Source: Microbacterium sp. SY138 (GTDB lineage: Bacteria > Actinomycetota > Actinomycetes > Actinomycetales > Microbacteriaceae). From it: 64,000 nt of DNA. The stretch is from positions 2,108,001-2,172,000 of the forward strand of contig NZ_CP155793.1 in assembly GCF_039729145.1 (NCBI RefSeq). Reading direction: 5' to 3'. The position numbers were made by a program, and so were the translations under genes. Shown here one piece after another: positions 9,259 to 17,593 of the stretch; within the stretch, counting starts at the first letter, position 1; each line of letters opens with the position of its first letter. Below the pieces are notes generated by a model. That model did not search any database. It was not told the DNA's origin and saw nothing but the letters and a program-made list of their open reading frames with translations.

Positions 9259-10935
9259 TCATGCCTCGATGACGAGCGGCACGATCATCGGACGGCGACG
9301 GAGCCGCTGGTTCACCCAGCGACCGATCGTGCGTCGCACGACCTGCGACAGTGCGTGGGTGTCGCGGACGCCGTTGCCCGACGCCTCCTTGAGCGCAGCG
9401 ACGATCTTCGGCGTGACGTCGTCGAACACCGAGTCGTCCTCGGCGACACCGCGCGCGTGGATCTCGGGACCGGAGATGATGCGTCCGGTGCCGGCGTCCA
9501 CGACCACGATCACGGAGATGAAGCCTTCCTCGCCGAGGATGCGGCGATCCTTGAGGTCGGCATCGGTGATCTCTCCGACGGTGGAGCCGTCGACGTAAAC
9601 GAATCCGAGGTCGAGCTGCCCGGTGACCTTCGCGACGCCGTCCTTGAGGTCGATCACGGTGCCGTTCGAGGCGATGATCGTGTTCTCCTCGGAGATACCG
9701 GTGTCCTGCGCGAGCTTGGCATTAGCGATCAGGTGCCGATACTCGCCGTGCACGGGGAGGACGTTCTTCGGCCTCAGGATGTTGTAGCAGTAGATCAGCT
9801 CACCGGCGGCGGCGTGCCCGGAGACGTGCACCTTCGCATTCGCCTTGTGCACGACGTTCGCGCCGAGCTTGGTCAGTCCGTCGATGACGCGGTACACGGC
9901 GTTCTCGTTGCCGGGGATGAGGCTGGAGGCGAGGATGACGGTGTCACCCTCGCTGATCTCGATCGCGTGGTCCATGTTCGCCATGCGGCTGAGCACGGCC
10001 ATCGGCTCACCCTGGGAGCCCGTCGACATGTAGACGATCTGCTCGTCCGGCAGGTCGCGCGCCTTCTTGAAGTCGATCAGCACCCCGTCCGGCACCTTGA
10101 GGTAGCCGAGCTGCTCGGCGATGGTCATGTTGCGGACCATGCTGCGGCCGAGGAACGCGACACGGCGGCCGTTGGCGTGCGCGGCGTCGATCACCTGCTG
10201 CACGCGGTGGACGTGGCTGGAGAAGCTCGCGACGATGACGCGACGGGGCGCCTTCGCGATCACCTGGTCGAGCACGGGACCGATGGAGCGCTCCGTCGGG
10301 GTGAAGCCGGGGACGTCGGCGTTCGTCGAGTCGACGAGGAACAGGTCCACGCCCTCTTCACCGAGGCGGGCGAACGCACGCAGGTCGGTGATCCGACCGT
10401 CCAGCGGCAGCTGGTCCATCTTGAAGTCACCGGTGGCGAGCACCATGCCTGCGGGTGTGCGGATGGCGACGGCCAGTGCATCGGGGATCGAGTGGTTGAC
10501 GGCGACGAACTCGAGGTCGAACGGACCGACCCGCTCCTGCTGCCCCTCTTTCACCGTGAGCGTGAAGGCCTTGATCCGATGCTCTTTGAGCTTCGCCTCG
10601 ACCAATGCGAGGGTGAGGCCCGAGCCGATCAGGGGGATGTCGCTCTTGAGCCGGAGCAGATACGGAACCGCGCCGATGTGGTCTTCATGACCGTGCGTGA
10701 GCACCACGCCGACGATGTCGTCGAGCCGGTCGCGGATGGGCTCGAAGTCGGGAAGGATCAGATCGACACCGGGCTGGTGCTCCTCGGGGAAGAGCACACC
10801 GCAGTCGACGATCAGGATCTTCCCGTCGTACTCGAACATGGTCATGTTACGACCGATCTCGCCGAGTCCGCCGATCGGAATGACCCGCAGCGTCCCTTCG
10901 TCGAGAGCGGTCGGTTCTACCAGGGGAATGGACAT
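9259..10935 (-). CDS. rnj: Ribonuclease J
   Basis: Metallo-beta-lactamase-fold ribonuclease with 5'-3' exonuclease and endonuclease activity in rRNA maturation and mRNA decay. 558 residues. The zinc-binding motif HGHEDH is at 81-86, preceded by the family start GGLGEIGRNM at 22-31; the beta-CASP domain includes the stretch FLVDSTNADVPGFTPTE and the later histidine motif SGHAAAGEL. The gene follows dapA after 53 bases on the same strand, a pairing seen across actinobacteria (Rv2753c-Rv2752c), and is probably co-transcribed with it. Start at ATG 10935 gives the standard N-terminus. Confidence 0.97.
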   Translation of the reverse strand: MSIPLVEPTALDEGTLRVIPIGGLGEIGRNMTMFEYDGKILIVDCGVLFPEEHQPGVDLILPDFEPIRDRLDDIVGVVLTHGHEDHIGAVPYLLRLKSDIPLIGSGLTLALVEAKLKEHRIKAFTLTVKEGQQERVGPFDLEFVAVNHSIPDALAVAIRTPAGMVLATGDFKMDQLPLDGRITDLRAFARLGEEGVDLFLVDSTNADVPGFTPTERSIGPVLDQVIAKAPRRVIVASFSSHVHRVQQVIDAAHANGRRVAFLGRSMVRNMTIAEQLGYLKVPDGVLIDFKKARDLPDEQIVYMSTGSQGEPMAVLSRMANMDHAIEISEGDTVILASSLIPGNENAVYRVIDGLTKLGANVVHKANAKVHVSGHAAAGELIYCYNILRPKNVLPVHGEYRHLIANAKLAQDTGISEENTIIASNGTVIDLKDGVAKVTGQLDLGFVYVDGSTVGEITDADLKDRRILGEEGFISVIVVVDAGTGRIISGPEIHARGVAEDDSVFDDVTPKIVAALKEASGNGVRDTHALSQVVRRTIGRWVNQRLRRRPMIVPLVIEA

Positions 10936-10988
10936 GCTGTCTCCTCAGTCGGACACTCCGCGCGTCCGTTCGTTCATGGCGACGCGAC

Positions 10989-11966
10989 TCAGCGCGTCGT
11001 GCCGTGCACCTTCGGCAGGGCACCACCCGCAGCCGCGTTGCGGTCGGGTCGGAAGTTCGAGAAATCGGCTCCGGGAACGTTCTGCACGAGGTCGAGCTCA
11101 TCCTCGATGAGCGCAGCCTCCCATTCCTCGGGACCGACCAGGGGAAGGCGAACGCGCGGGCTCGAGATGCGACCGAGTCCGTGCAGGATGTACTTGGCCG
11201 CAACGGTTCCGGGAACATGCGTCATCACCGCGCGGACGAGCGGTTCGAGGCGCTGGTGCTCGGCGGTCGCCGTGGCGAGGTCGCCGGCGTTCACCGCGTC
11301 GATTATCGTGCGGTACGGCGCCGCTGCGACGTTCGCCGTCACGCCGATGAGACCGGTCGCGCCGATCGCGAGGTGCGGCAGCACGTTCGCGTCATCGCCG
11401 GAGAAGTACATCAGATCGGTCTGGTTCAGCACGCGGCTCACCTCGGAGAAGTCGCCCTTGGCGTCTTTCACGGCGAGGATATTCGGGTGCTTCGCGAGAC
11501 GCAGGATCGTCTCGTACTTGATCGGCACACCCGTGCGCCCGGGGATGTCATAGAGGATCACGGGGAGATCGGTCGCGTCTGCGACCAGACGGAAGTGCGT
11601 GAGGATGCCGGCCTGCGTCGGCTTGTTGTAGTACGGCGTGACGATCATGATGCCGTCGGCGCCGGCCTTCTCGCTGGCTTTGTAGAGCTCGATCGCGTGG
11701 GCGGTCTCGTTCGAGCCGCCGCCGGTGATGATCTTGGCGCGGCCTGCGGAGACGGACTTGCCGACCTCGACGAGCTTGAGCTTCTCGGGGTCCGTCAGGG
11801 TCGAGGTCTCACCTGTCGTTCCCGTCACGACGATGCCGTCCGCTCCCGCGGTGATCACGTCATCGATGTGCTTCTCGACGGCGGGCCAGTCGACTTCGCC
11901 GTCGGCCGTCATCGGAGTGACGAGCGCGACGAGAACCTGTCCGAATGGGTTGCCCGAGTGCGTCAT
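10989..11966 (-). CDS. dapA: 4-hydroxy-tetrahydrodipicolinate synthase
   Basis: Condenses pyruvate with aspartate semialdehyde, first dedicated step to diaminopimelate and lysine. 325 residues of the DapA TIM-barrel family. The Schiff-base lysine is K167 in ILAVKDAKGD, the catalytic tyrosine Y139 in LYDIPGRT, and the GTTGE pyruvate-contact motif is at 49-53. An open frame extends 28 codons upstream, but the ATG at 11966 gives the family N-terminus and lies six bases after TACGCT, so it is preferred and the transcript is probably leaderless. rnj follows. dapB, for the next pathway step, is encoded at 16.8-17.5 kb on the same strand. Confidence 0.97.
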   Translation of the reverse strand: MTHSGNPFGQVLVALVTPMTADGEVDWPAVEKHIDDVITAGADGIVVTGTTGETSTLTDPEKLKLVEVGKSVSAGRAKIITGGGSNETAHAIELYKASEKAGADGIMIVTPYYNKPTQAGILTHFRLVADATDLPVILYDIPGRTGVPIKYETILRLAKHPNILAVKDAKGDFSEVSRVLNQTDLMYFSGDDANVLPHLAIGATGLIGVTANVAAAPYRTIIDAVNAGDLATATAEHQRLEPLVRAVMTHVPGTVAAKYILHGLGRISSPRVRLPLVGPEEWEAALIEDELDLVQNVPGADFSNFRPDRNAAAGGALPKVHGTTR

Positions 11967-11972
11967 AGACCC

Positions 11973-11978
11973 AGCGTA
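11973..11978 (-). promoter_or_regulatory. -10 element of dapA (leaderless)
   Basis: TACGCT on the minus strand, six bases before the dapA ATG. Confidence 0.65.
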
Positions 11979-12031
11979 TCGGTTCGGCTGCCGCTCATGC
12001 GGACGCGGTGACGCGCATGACGTCTCCGTTC

Positions 12032-12037
12032 TACGCT
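12032..12037 (+). promoter_or_regulatory. -10 element of the Nudix gene (leaderless)
   Basis: TACGCT on the plus strand, six bases before the ATG at 12044; it decides that start over an in-frame start 36 bases upstream. Confidence 0.6.
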
Positions 12038-12043
12038 CGAAGC

Positions 12044-12610
12044 ATGACATGGGTCACACGAGGCACCGAGACGAAGTACGAGAACGCGTGGATCCGTGTG
12101 CGGGAGGACCGGGTCACGGGACCAGCGGGCGCGGACGGCATCTATGGTGTCGTCACCATGCAGCACCCGGCGGTCTTCATCGTCGCCGTGGACGAGGAAG
12201 ACCGCGTGTGTCTCGTCACGATCGACCGCTACACCGTGGGGACGACCATCGAGGTCCCCGCGGGCGGCAGCGACGGGGAAGACCCCCTGCTCGCGGCGAG
12301 ACGCGAGCTCAGGGAGGAGACCGGATTCGAAGCCGGTGAGTGGACGGCCCTGGGCACCATGCACGCTCTGAACGGGATCGCCGAGGCGACCGAACACGTC
12401 TTCCTCGCACGCGCTCTGCGCCCGGTCGCAGAGGACGACGCCGAGAACGGGAGCGACGCCGCCGAGAGCCAGGCCGAAGAAGGCATCCAGGCCGTCTCGT
12501 GGGTACCGTTCGCGCACGTGCTGCGCATGATCGCCGACGGCGACATCACCGACGGAGAGACCATCGCGGCGATCGCCAAGGCGGGGATCCTGCTCGGCAG
12601 GTTCCACTGA
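12044..12610 (+). CDS. Nudix hydrolase, ADP-ribose pyrophosphatase-like
   Basis: 188-residue Nudix protein, probably cleaving an NDP-sugar such as ADP-ribose. The Nudix helix is RRELREETGF (about residues 86-95) with the two metal-binding glutamates E91 and E92. The loop before it reads G74-x4-E79 instead of the usual G-x5-E, one residue short. Upstream ExPAGG resembles the VPAG of ADP-ribose pyrophosphatases. The start at 12044 was chosen because a TACGCT hexamer lies exactly six bases before it. The gene is divergent from dapA and ends inside an 18-base tandem duplication shared with the convergent SDR gene. Confidence 0.9.
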   Translation: MTWVTRGTETKYENAWIRVREDRVTGPAGADGIYGVVTMQHPAVFIVAVDEEDRVCLVTIDRYTVGTTIEVPAGGSDGEDPLLAARRELREETGFEAGEWTALGTMHALNGIAEATEHVFLARALRPVAEDDAENGSDAAESQAEEGIQAVSWVPFAHVLRMIADGDITDGETIAAIAKAGILLGRFH

Positions 12611-12643
12611 CCGCTGCCGATCAGATGACCGCTGCCGGTCAGA
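12608..12643. repeat. Tandem 18-base duplication covering two stop codons
   Basis: Two adjacent 18-base units (12608-12625 and 12626-12643) differ at one base. Each holds a hairpin TGACCG-CTGC-CGRTCA, perfect in the second copy. The first unit begins with the Nudix stop codon and the second contains the SDR stop codon, so the pair may act as a compact terminator for both convergent genes. Confidence 0.6.
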
Positions 12644-13400
12644 CGCGGCCTCGGCGCGCCACGCGGGAGGTGAGCGTGCTCGGGAGGAGGCGTGTCAGCG
12701 CCACGATCACCTTGTACCGGAGCGACGGCACCGAGACCGACCTGCCACGGGCGGCATCGCGCAGGCCGACGCGCACGACGTCCCGCGCGTTCAACCACAT
12801 GATGCCGGGAACGCCCTCCTGGCCCACCGCGAGCCCCATGCGTTCGTGGAAGGACGTGTGCGTGAACCCGGGGCACAGCGCCGTGACAGAGACGCCGTCG
12901 CGCGTGTACTCGGCATTCGCCCAGCGGCTGAATCCGATGAGCCAGGCCTTGCAGGCGGAGTACGTCGACCGGGAGATGACGCCGGCCACGGAAGCCACAT
13001 TGATGATGCGACCGCCACGACCACGCATGGACTGCAGTGCCGCGTGCATGAGCCGCATCGACGCCTCCACATGTACACGGAGATGACGCACCTCATCGTC
13101 GATGTCGTTGTCGGCGAACTGCAGCGGAAGACCGAACCCGGCGTTGTTCACCAAGAGGTCGATGGGGTCCGCCGTGTCGCGCAGGCGCGCGGCGACCTTC
13201 TCGACGCCGGCCTCATCCGCCAGGTCGGCGGGGATGATCTCGACCGCGACCCCGTATTCGCTCCGCAGTTCGGCGCCCAGCGTCTCCAGCGCGTCCTCTG
13301 ATCTCGCCACCAGGACGAGGTCGGCACGTCGCCGCGCGAGCTGACGCGCGAACTCGGCGCCCAGTCCGGCGCTGGCTCCGGTGATCAGTGCGGTGGGCAT
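12639..13400 (-). CDS. Short-chain dehydrogenase/reductase
   Basis: 253-residue classical SDR. The NAD(P)-binding TGASAGLG is at 7-14, NNAG near residue 87, and the catalytic Tyr and Lys are in SRSTYSACKAW. An arginine-rich patch follows the cofactor motif (ARRRADLVLVARS), which favours NADPH. The C-terminal half resembles the DltE/YqjQ type of SDR with no known substrate. The ATG overlaps the folA stop codon by one base (TGATG), so it is translationally coupled to folA as third gene of thyA-folA-SDR. A longer open frame upstream is the antisense-like shadow of folA and is not used. Confidence 0.92.
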   Translation of the reverse strand: MPTALITGASAGLGAEFARQLARRRADLVLVARSEDALETLGAELRSEYGVAVEIIPADLADEAGVEKVAARLRDTADPIDLLVNNAGFGLPLQFADNDIDDEVRHLRVHVEASMRLMHAALQSMRGRGGRIINVASVAGVISRSTYSACKAWLIGFSRWANAEYTRDGVSVTALCPGFTHTSFHERMGLAVGQEGVPGIMWLNARDVVRVGLRDAARGRSVSVPSLRYKVIVALTRLLPSTLTSRVARRGRV

Positions 13401-13876
13401 CAGCGCTCGTATCCCAGGAAGCGGTACCGCACTCCCGTGCGCGACGTGAGCCACTCCCCCTCGTCGATGAGGCGCCACCCGGTCTTCGCCGGTGCGTAGG
13501 CATCGCCGGCGACGTCGAGATCGAGCTCGGTGACCTCCAGCCGATCGGCGTCGCCGATCACCTGTCGGAAGATCTCCGCCCCACCGATGATCCAGACCCT
13601 GTCGAGTCCGCGAACGGCCTCGGCGACGGTGGATGCACGCCGCGCGCCCTCTTCGGACCAGTCCTGCTGCCGGGTCACCACGATGTTGTCCCGTCCGGCG
13701 AGCGGGCGGAATCGCTCGGGCAGCGAGTCCCAGGTCTTGCGCCCCATCACCACGGGAGCGCCGAGGGTGACCTCCTTGAAGTGCGCCAGGTCTTCGGGCA
13801 CGTGCCAGGGCATGCCACCCTCGGCACCGATGACCCCTCCGTGCGCCTCGGCCCAGATCAACCCGACCCAGGTCAT
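13400..13876 (-). CDS. folA: Dihydrofolate reductase
   Basis: Reduces dihydrofolate to tetrahydrofolate with NADPH, closing the cycle opened by thymidylate synthase. 158 residues, usual length. Family marks: [20 protein letters not shown] (about 14-33, with the Met20-loop region, Trp and the catalytic acidic residue), [11 protein letters not shown] and the NADPH-binding [11 protein letters not shown]. The ATG overlaps the end of thyA by four bases (ATGA), so thyA and folA are translationally coupled, as in many bacteria (Rv2764c-Rv2763c). Confidence 0.97.
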   Translation of the reverse strand: MTWVGLIWAEAHGGVIGAEGGMPWHVPEDLAHFKEVTLGAPVVMGRKTWDSLPERFRPLAGRDNIVVTRQQDWSEEGARRASTVAEAVRGLDRVWIIGGAEIFRQVIGDADRLEVTELDLDVAGDAYAPAKTGWRLIDEGEWLTSRTGVRYRFLGYER

Positions 13877-14682
13877 ACCGCCACCGCCGCCCTGATCGGC
13901 GCGTGGTGCTGATAGTCCTCCACGAGGAAGTCCTCATAGCGGTAGTCGAGAATCGATTCGGGCTTCCGCGCGAAACGCAGCCTCGGGTAGGGGTAGGGCT
14001 CACGGCTGAGCTGCTCCCGCACCTGATCGACGTGATTGTCGTAGACGTGGCAGTCTCCGCCCGTCCAGACGAAGTCTCCGGGCTCGAGGCCCACCTGCTG
14101 GGCGATCATCATGGTCAGCAAGGCGTAGGAGGCGATGTTGAACGGCACACCGAGGAACATGTCGGCGCTGCGCTGATACAGCTGACACGAGAGCTTGCCG
14201 TCGGCGACGTAGAACTGGAACAGCGCGTGACAGGGCGCGAGCGCCATGTCCGGGATGTCGGCCGGGTTCCAGGCAGACACGATGAGCCGACGGGAGTCGG
14301 GCGAGCGTCGGATCTGCTCGATCACGTCGGAGAGCTGGTCGATGCTCCCACCGTCCGGCGTCGGCCACGAACGCCACTGCACCCCGTAGACCGGGCCGAG
14401 GTCGCCGGATTCATCGGCCCACTCGTCCCAGATCGTGACCCCGTTCTCGCGGAGCCACCCGACGTTGGAATCACCCTGCAGGAACCAGAGGAGCTCGTAC
14501 GCGATGGATTTGAAGTGCACGCGCTTGGTGGTGATGAGGGGGAAGCCCTTCGACAGATCGAAGCGGATCTGACGCCCGAAGACGCTCGTCGTCCCCGTCC
14601 CGGTGCGATCGGACTTATGCGTGCCGGTCTCCAGGACGTCGCGGAGCAGGTCTTCATAAGGAGTCGGGACGGCTGCGCTCAT
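13873..14682 (-). CDS. thyA: Thymidylate synthase ThyA
   Basis: Methylates dUMP to dTMP with methylene-tetrahydrofolate, producing dihydrofolate for FolA. 269 residues, the standard length. The nucleophile is C151 in [30 protein letters not shown] and the D-x-Y-x-N-H dUMP-binding region (HVYDNHVDQ) are intact. An open frame continues 99 codons upstream; the ATG at 14682 was chosen because it starts the conserved [12 protein letters not shown] region and has TATCGT seven bases upstream. No thyX was seen in the window. Confidence 0.97.
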   Translation of the reverse strand: MSAAVPTPYEDLLRDVLETGTHKSDRTGTGTTSVFGRQIRFDLSKGFPLITTKRVHFKSIAYELLWFLQGDSNVGWLRENGVTIWDEWADESGDLGPVYGVQWRSWPTPDGGSIDQLSDVIEQIRRSPDSRRLIVSAWNPADIPDMALAPCHALFQFYVADGKLSCQLYQRSADMFLGVPFNIASYALLTMMIAQQVGLEPGDFVWTGGDCHVYDNHVDQVREQLSREPYPYPRLRFARKPESILDYRYEDFLVEDYQHHAPIRAAVAV

Positions 14683-14689
14683 GACAGCC

Positions 14690-14695
14690 ACGATA
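14690..14695 (-). promoter_or_regulatory. -10 element of thyA
   Basis: TATCGT on the minus strand, seven bases before the thyA ATG; near-leaderless spacing. Confidence 0.55.
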
Positions 14696-14788
14696 CCGTC
14701 ACGCTCGCCTCCTCGGGCGGAACCGCTTCCGCGCGTGGGCCCTCCGTCATCGTCGGAAACATCGACCCGATCCCGCTTCGACACGACA

Positions 14789-14794
14789 TATCCT
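14789..14794 (+). promoter_or_regulatory. -10 element of the thioredoxin-like gene (leaderless)
   Basis: TATCCT on the plus strand, six bases before the ATG at 14801. Confidence 0.6.
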
Positions 14795-14800
14795 CGACCC

Positions 14801-15214
14801 ATGTCGCCCGCGCTCGCCCTCGGTATCGCCGCAGCACTCCTCGTGCTCGCGACGGGCATCGGCGTCGTGCTGCGCCGGCGAGACGGACGACGGCGGGACG
14901 GCGGTGCTCTCCGCTTCGATCCGGCGGACGCGGTCACCTCGGAGCTCGGGTCCCGCGCGACTCTCGTGCAGTTCAGCACCGAGATGTGCGCGCGGTGCCC
15001 ACAGGTGAGACGTCTGCTCGGTTCGTATGCCGACGACCACGACGGTCTCGCCCATGTGGAGGTCGATCTGACGCACCGGCCCGATCTCTCCGCGCGCTAC
15101 AAGGTGCTCCAGACGCCCACGACCTTCGTGGTCGACGGTGCCGGTGCCGTCCGCGCCAGATTCCACGGAGTGCCGACCAGGCACGCCCTCACCGAAGCCC
15201 TCACCGCCGTCTGA
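14801..15214 (+). CDS. Membrane-anchored thioredoxin-like protein
   Basis: 137 residues: one N-terminal membrane segment (about residues 4-25), an arginine-rich stretch, then a thioredoxin fold with the redox motif CARC at 63-66 and the cis-proline loop LQTPTTFVV. The Arg-rich side after the helix predicts that the thioredoxin domain faces the cytoplasm. The start was set by a TATCCT hexamer six bases before the ATG. The next gene, 21 bases downstream, is a DUF4395 membrane protein, a pairing common in actinobacteria and suggestive of a joint role in thiol redox or sulfur handling. Substrate unknown. Confidence 0.88.
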   Translation: MSPALALGIAAALLVLATGIGVVLRRRDGRRRDGGALRFDPADAVTSELGSRATLVQFSTEMCARCPQVRRLLGSYADDHDGLAHVEVDLTHRPDLSARYKVLQTPTTFVVDGAGAVRARFHGVPTRHALTEALTAV

Positions 15215-15235
15215 GCCGGAAGACCGGAGCGCCCC

Positions 15236-15814
15236 ATGAGCACCCCCGCAGGCATCGACCCCCGAGGCCCCCGCTTCGCCGCCGCCATCACCGCGGTCCT
15301 GCTGCTGGTGGCGACGTTCCTGGCCCTGATCGGGATCTCGACTCTCCGGACCGGAATCGCCTCGTTCGGTTGGTTCGCCTACCAGCCCCTCGCCGATGCC
15401 ACATTCGTTCCGTCCGGGTGGGCGATCTCCTCGGCCCCGCTCCTGCAGCGCGCTCTCGACCCGGGGTTCCTCCTCACGGTCGTCATCGCTCTCCTGTTCC
15501 TCTGGGGATTGGTCTCTCCGCAGACGGCCCCCTGGGCCACGCTGTTCCGCTCAGCGATCCGTCCACGCCTCGCCGCTCCGACGGAGCTCGAAGACCCGCG
15601 GCCGCCCCGGTTCTCGCAGGGCGTCGGGCTCTTCGTCGTGGGTGTCGGCCTCGTCCTGCACCTCCTGGGTGTTCCGTGGGCGCTGCCGATCGCGACGTCC
15701 GCGGCATTCATCGCCGCATTCCTCAACGCCGCCTTCGCCTTCTGCCTGGGCTGCCAGCTCTACCTCCTGCTGCAGCGCGCGGGCGTCGTCGGTCGCGAAG
15801 CCACCCCCGCCTGA
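15236..15814 (+). CDS. DUF4395 family membrane protein
   Basis: 192 residues with about four membrane segments (roughly 15-38, 78-95, 128-145, 150-175) and the conserved C-terminal AFCLGCQLYLLL motif with two cysteines, typical of DUF4395. The N-terminal DPRGPRFAAAITAVLL is also family-like. Function unknown; genes of this family regularly sit beside thioredoxin-like or rhodanese genes, as here, 21 bases after the membrane thioredoxin. The paired cysteines could be electron acceptors for that partner, which is inference. GGAG lies before the ATG at a workable distance. Confidence 0.88.
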   Translation: MSTPAGIDPRGPRFAAAITAVLLLVATFLALIGISTLRTGIASFGWFAYQPLADATFVPSGWAISSAPLLQRALDPGFLLTVVIALLFLWGLVSPQTAPWATLFRSAIRPRLAAPTELEDPRPPRFSQGVGLFVVGVGLVLHLLGVPWALPIATSAAFIAAFLNAAFAFCLGCQLYLLLQRAGVVGREATPA

Positions 15815-15843
15815 CCGCGGTTCCGCGTCGGCAGGACGCTCGC

Positions 15844-15849
15844 TAGGCT
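15844..15849 (+). promoter_or_regulatory. Candidate -10 element of the OsmC gene
   Basis: TAGGCT about 46 bases before the ATG. Unlike its neighbours this gene also has a GGAGGA ribosome site, so a normal leader is expected. Confidence 0.5.
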
Positions 15850-15895
15850 GACCACGAGTCGACGCTGCGCCCGCAGCTCGAGAACCGGAGGAATC

Positions 15896-16321
15896 ATGCC
15901 CGTCACCAGCGAAGCCGCCAGCACGTGGACCGGATCGCTCATGGAGGGATCCGGCACCGTCGCGTTCTCGTCGTCGAACCTCGGCACCTTTCCGATCAAC
16001 TGGAAGGCCCGCAGCGAAGGCAGCGACACGACGACCACCCCGGAAGAGCTCATCGCCGCCGCGCACGCCTCCTGCTTCAGCATGGCGCTCTCGCACGCGC
16101 TCGCCGAGAACGGCACCCCGCCGGAGCGCGTGAACACGACGGCCTCGGTCACCTTCAAGCCCGGCGTCGGCATCACCGGCAGCCACCTCAACGTCAACGC
16201 GACGGTCCCGAACCTGACGCCCGAGGCATTCCAGGAGATCGCGAACGGTGCAAAGACCGGTTGCCCGGTGTCGCAGGCGCTCGCCGGAATCGAGATCACC
16301 CTCGAGGCCACGCTCGCCTGA
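15896..16321 (+). CDS. OsmC/Ohr-family peroxiredoxin
   Basis: 141-residue thiol peroxidase of the OsmC branch, reducing organic hydroperoxides. The two redox cysteines are in AAHASCFSMALSHALAE (about residue 60) and GAKTGCPVSQAL (about residue 122); the N-terminal WTGSLMEGSGTVAF is typical of the OsmC subgroup. GGAGGA lies five bases before the ATG. It follows the thioredoxin-like and DUF4395 genes on the same strand after an 80-base gap with its own likely promoter, extending a small redox cluster. Reducing partner not known from the sequence. Confidence 0.93.
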   Translation: MPVTSEAASTWTGSLMEGSGTVAFSSSNLGTFPINWKARSEGSDTTTTPEELIAAAHASCFSMALSHALAENGTPPERVNTTASVTFKPGVGITGSHLNVNATVPNLTPEAFQEIANGAKTGCPVSQALAGIEITLEATLA

Positions 16322-16329
16322 GTGCGTCG

Positions 16330-16773
16330 TCAGGGTCGGCGTGGCGCGAGACGGATGGCCTCGCGAATGCTGGCCCTGGCGTCCTTGCGGCGGCCCGCCG
16401 CATCCTGCACCACGCCCAACCGGTAGCGCGCCCGCCAGTCCTCGCCTGCCGCATCCGCTTCGGCCGCGTACCGCGCGATGAGCGGATCCGCGTCGGCGCG
16501 GGCGATCCTGCCGCTGGGGGTCAGTTCGGTCTCAACCGGCGGCATCCCGCCTTCCGCATCGAGAAGTCGCCCAAGGCGGTCGGCACCGAATCCGAACATC
16601 ATCTCGCGGATGAGCGCCCATGCTCCGATCGGCGCCAGAACGAGGAGCGTGATCCCCATACCGATCGACACGGGTGTGCCGACCGAGATGAACATCACGG
16701 CGAGCCAGATCGCCACCGCGAGGTAGACCAGAAGCGCCGCGGCCATCAGCGCGACGCCGATGCGCGACATCAC
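16330..16773 (-). CDS. Membrane protein with two N-terminal segments and a TPR-like tail
   Basis: 147 residues, no named family recognised with confidence. Two membrane segments lie at about 5-30 and 38-58, then a soluble part whose end (YRLGVVQDAAGRRKDARASIREAIRL) resembles one tetratricopeptide-type helical pair. It overlaps the dapB stop by four bases (ATGA) and is translationally coupled to dapB; an ATG one codon later is an equally good start. Genes of this kind follow dapB in other Microbacteriaceae as far as I recall, but no function can be assigned. Confidence 0.75.
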   Translation of the reverse strand: MMSRIGVALMAAALLVYLAVAIWLAVMFISVGTPVSIGMGITLLVLAPIGAWALIREMMFGFGADRLGRLLDAEGGMPPVETELTPSGRIARADADPLIARYAAEADAAGEDWRARYRLGVVQDAAGRRKDARASIREAIRLAPRRP

Positions 16774-17510
16774 GACCGGATGCCGATGTCGATCATGTGC
16801 TCGAGACCCACGAACACACCGGTGGCCTGCACCGCGAACGGCACCGAGAGCCGGATGCCGGGGGCATAGGCGAGCGCCGAATCGATCGTGTCGTGCGTGA
16901 ACGTGAGCGATTCGCCGGGACCGGAGAGGATGACCTCCTGTTTGGCGACGACACCGGGACGACGCAGCGAGTGGATCGGCACGCTGCCGACCTGCTGCCC
17001 GCGGGCGCGCTGGTCGGCGTGCGGTGCGCTGACCGGCCCCTGCTCGGCACGGGCGGCAGCGATCAGTTCCGCGGTGCGCACAGCGGTTCCACTCGGCGAG
17101 TCGATCTTGGTCTCACGATGGGCTTCGATGATCTCGGCCGAGCCGAAGAAGGGCGCAGCCGCGGCGGCCAGTGCCGAACCCAGAACGGATCCCAGCGAGA
17201 AGTTGGGGATGAACACCGCGCCGGTGCCCGCCGCCTCGACGAGAGGGCGCACCAGAGCGATGCGCTCAGCCGACCAGCCGGAGGTCGCGACCAGCACGTT
17301 GATGCCGCGCTCGACGGCGGCGCGGACGACGTCGATGCTGACCTGCGGCGTCGATGCGTCGACCACGAGGTCGGCGCCGTCGAGTTCGGACAGATCACTG
17401 GATGAGGTCAGCACCCGGCTCACCTCGAACCCCTCGAGCTCGTCGATCACCGCACCGATGATCGTTCCGAGCTTCCCGGTTCCGCCGACGAGTGCTACCT
17501 GCGTGGTCAT
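16770..17510 (-). CDS. dapB: 4-hydroxy-tetrahydrodipicolinate reductase
   Basis: Reduces the DapA product toward diaminopimelate, for lysine and cell wall. 246 residues, usual length. The dinucleotide-binding motif GGTGKLG is at 9-15; the catalytic His/Lys signature is in IEAHRETKIDSPSGTA, where H and K are both present; NFSLG follows the family pattern. The ATG lies six bases after TAGACT, so the transcript should be leaderless. The downstream membrane gene overlaps it by four bases. It occupies the same backbone slot as Rv2773c. Confidence 0.96.
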   Translation of the reverse strand: MTTQVALVGGTGKLGTIIGAVIDELEGFEVSRVLTSSSDLSELDGADLVVDASTPQVSIDVVRAAVERGINVLVATSGWSAERIALVRPLVEAAGTGAVFIPNFSLGSVLGSALAAAAAPFFGSAEIIEAHRETKIDSPSGTAVRTAELIAAARAEQGPVSAPHADQRARGQQVGSVPIHSLRRPGVVAKQEVILSGPGESLTFTHDTIDSALAYAPGIRLSVPFAVQATGVFVGLEHMIDIGIRS

Positions 17511-17516
17511 GCGTCC

Positions 17517-17522
17517 AGTCTA
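17517..17522 (-). promoter_or_regulatory. -10 element of dapB (leaderless)
   Basis: TAGACT on the minus strand, six bases before the dapB ATG. Confidence 0.65.
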
Positions 17523-17539
17523 TTTCGCGGGTGACGCCG

Positions 17540-17565
17540 TCCGGCCCGGGGCGCGCGGGGCCGGA
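17540..17565 (-). terminator. Terminator after the histidine phosphatase gene
   Basis: GC-rich hairpin with 8-base arms TCCGGCCC and GGGCCGGA and a 10-base loop, between the phosphatase stop and the dapB promoter. There is no T-run, as is common in actinobacteria. Confidence 0.55.
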
Positions 17566-17593
17566 TACACCATCTTGCGCCTGCGCAGGTGGC

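Noticed and set aside
8719..11553. A plus-strand open frame of 944 codons opposite rnj and dapA
   Set aside because: It lies antisense to rnj and dapA, is rich in Asp, Arg, Val and His as expected for a reverse-strand shadow in GC-rich DNA, and shows no domain.
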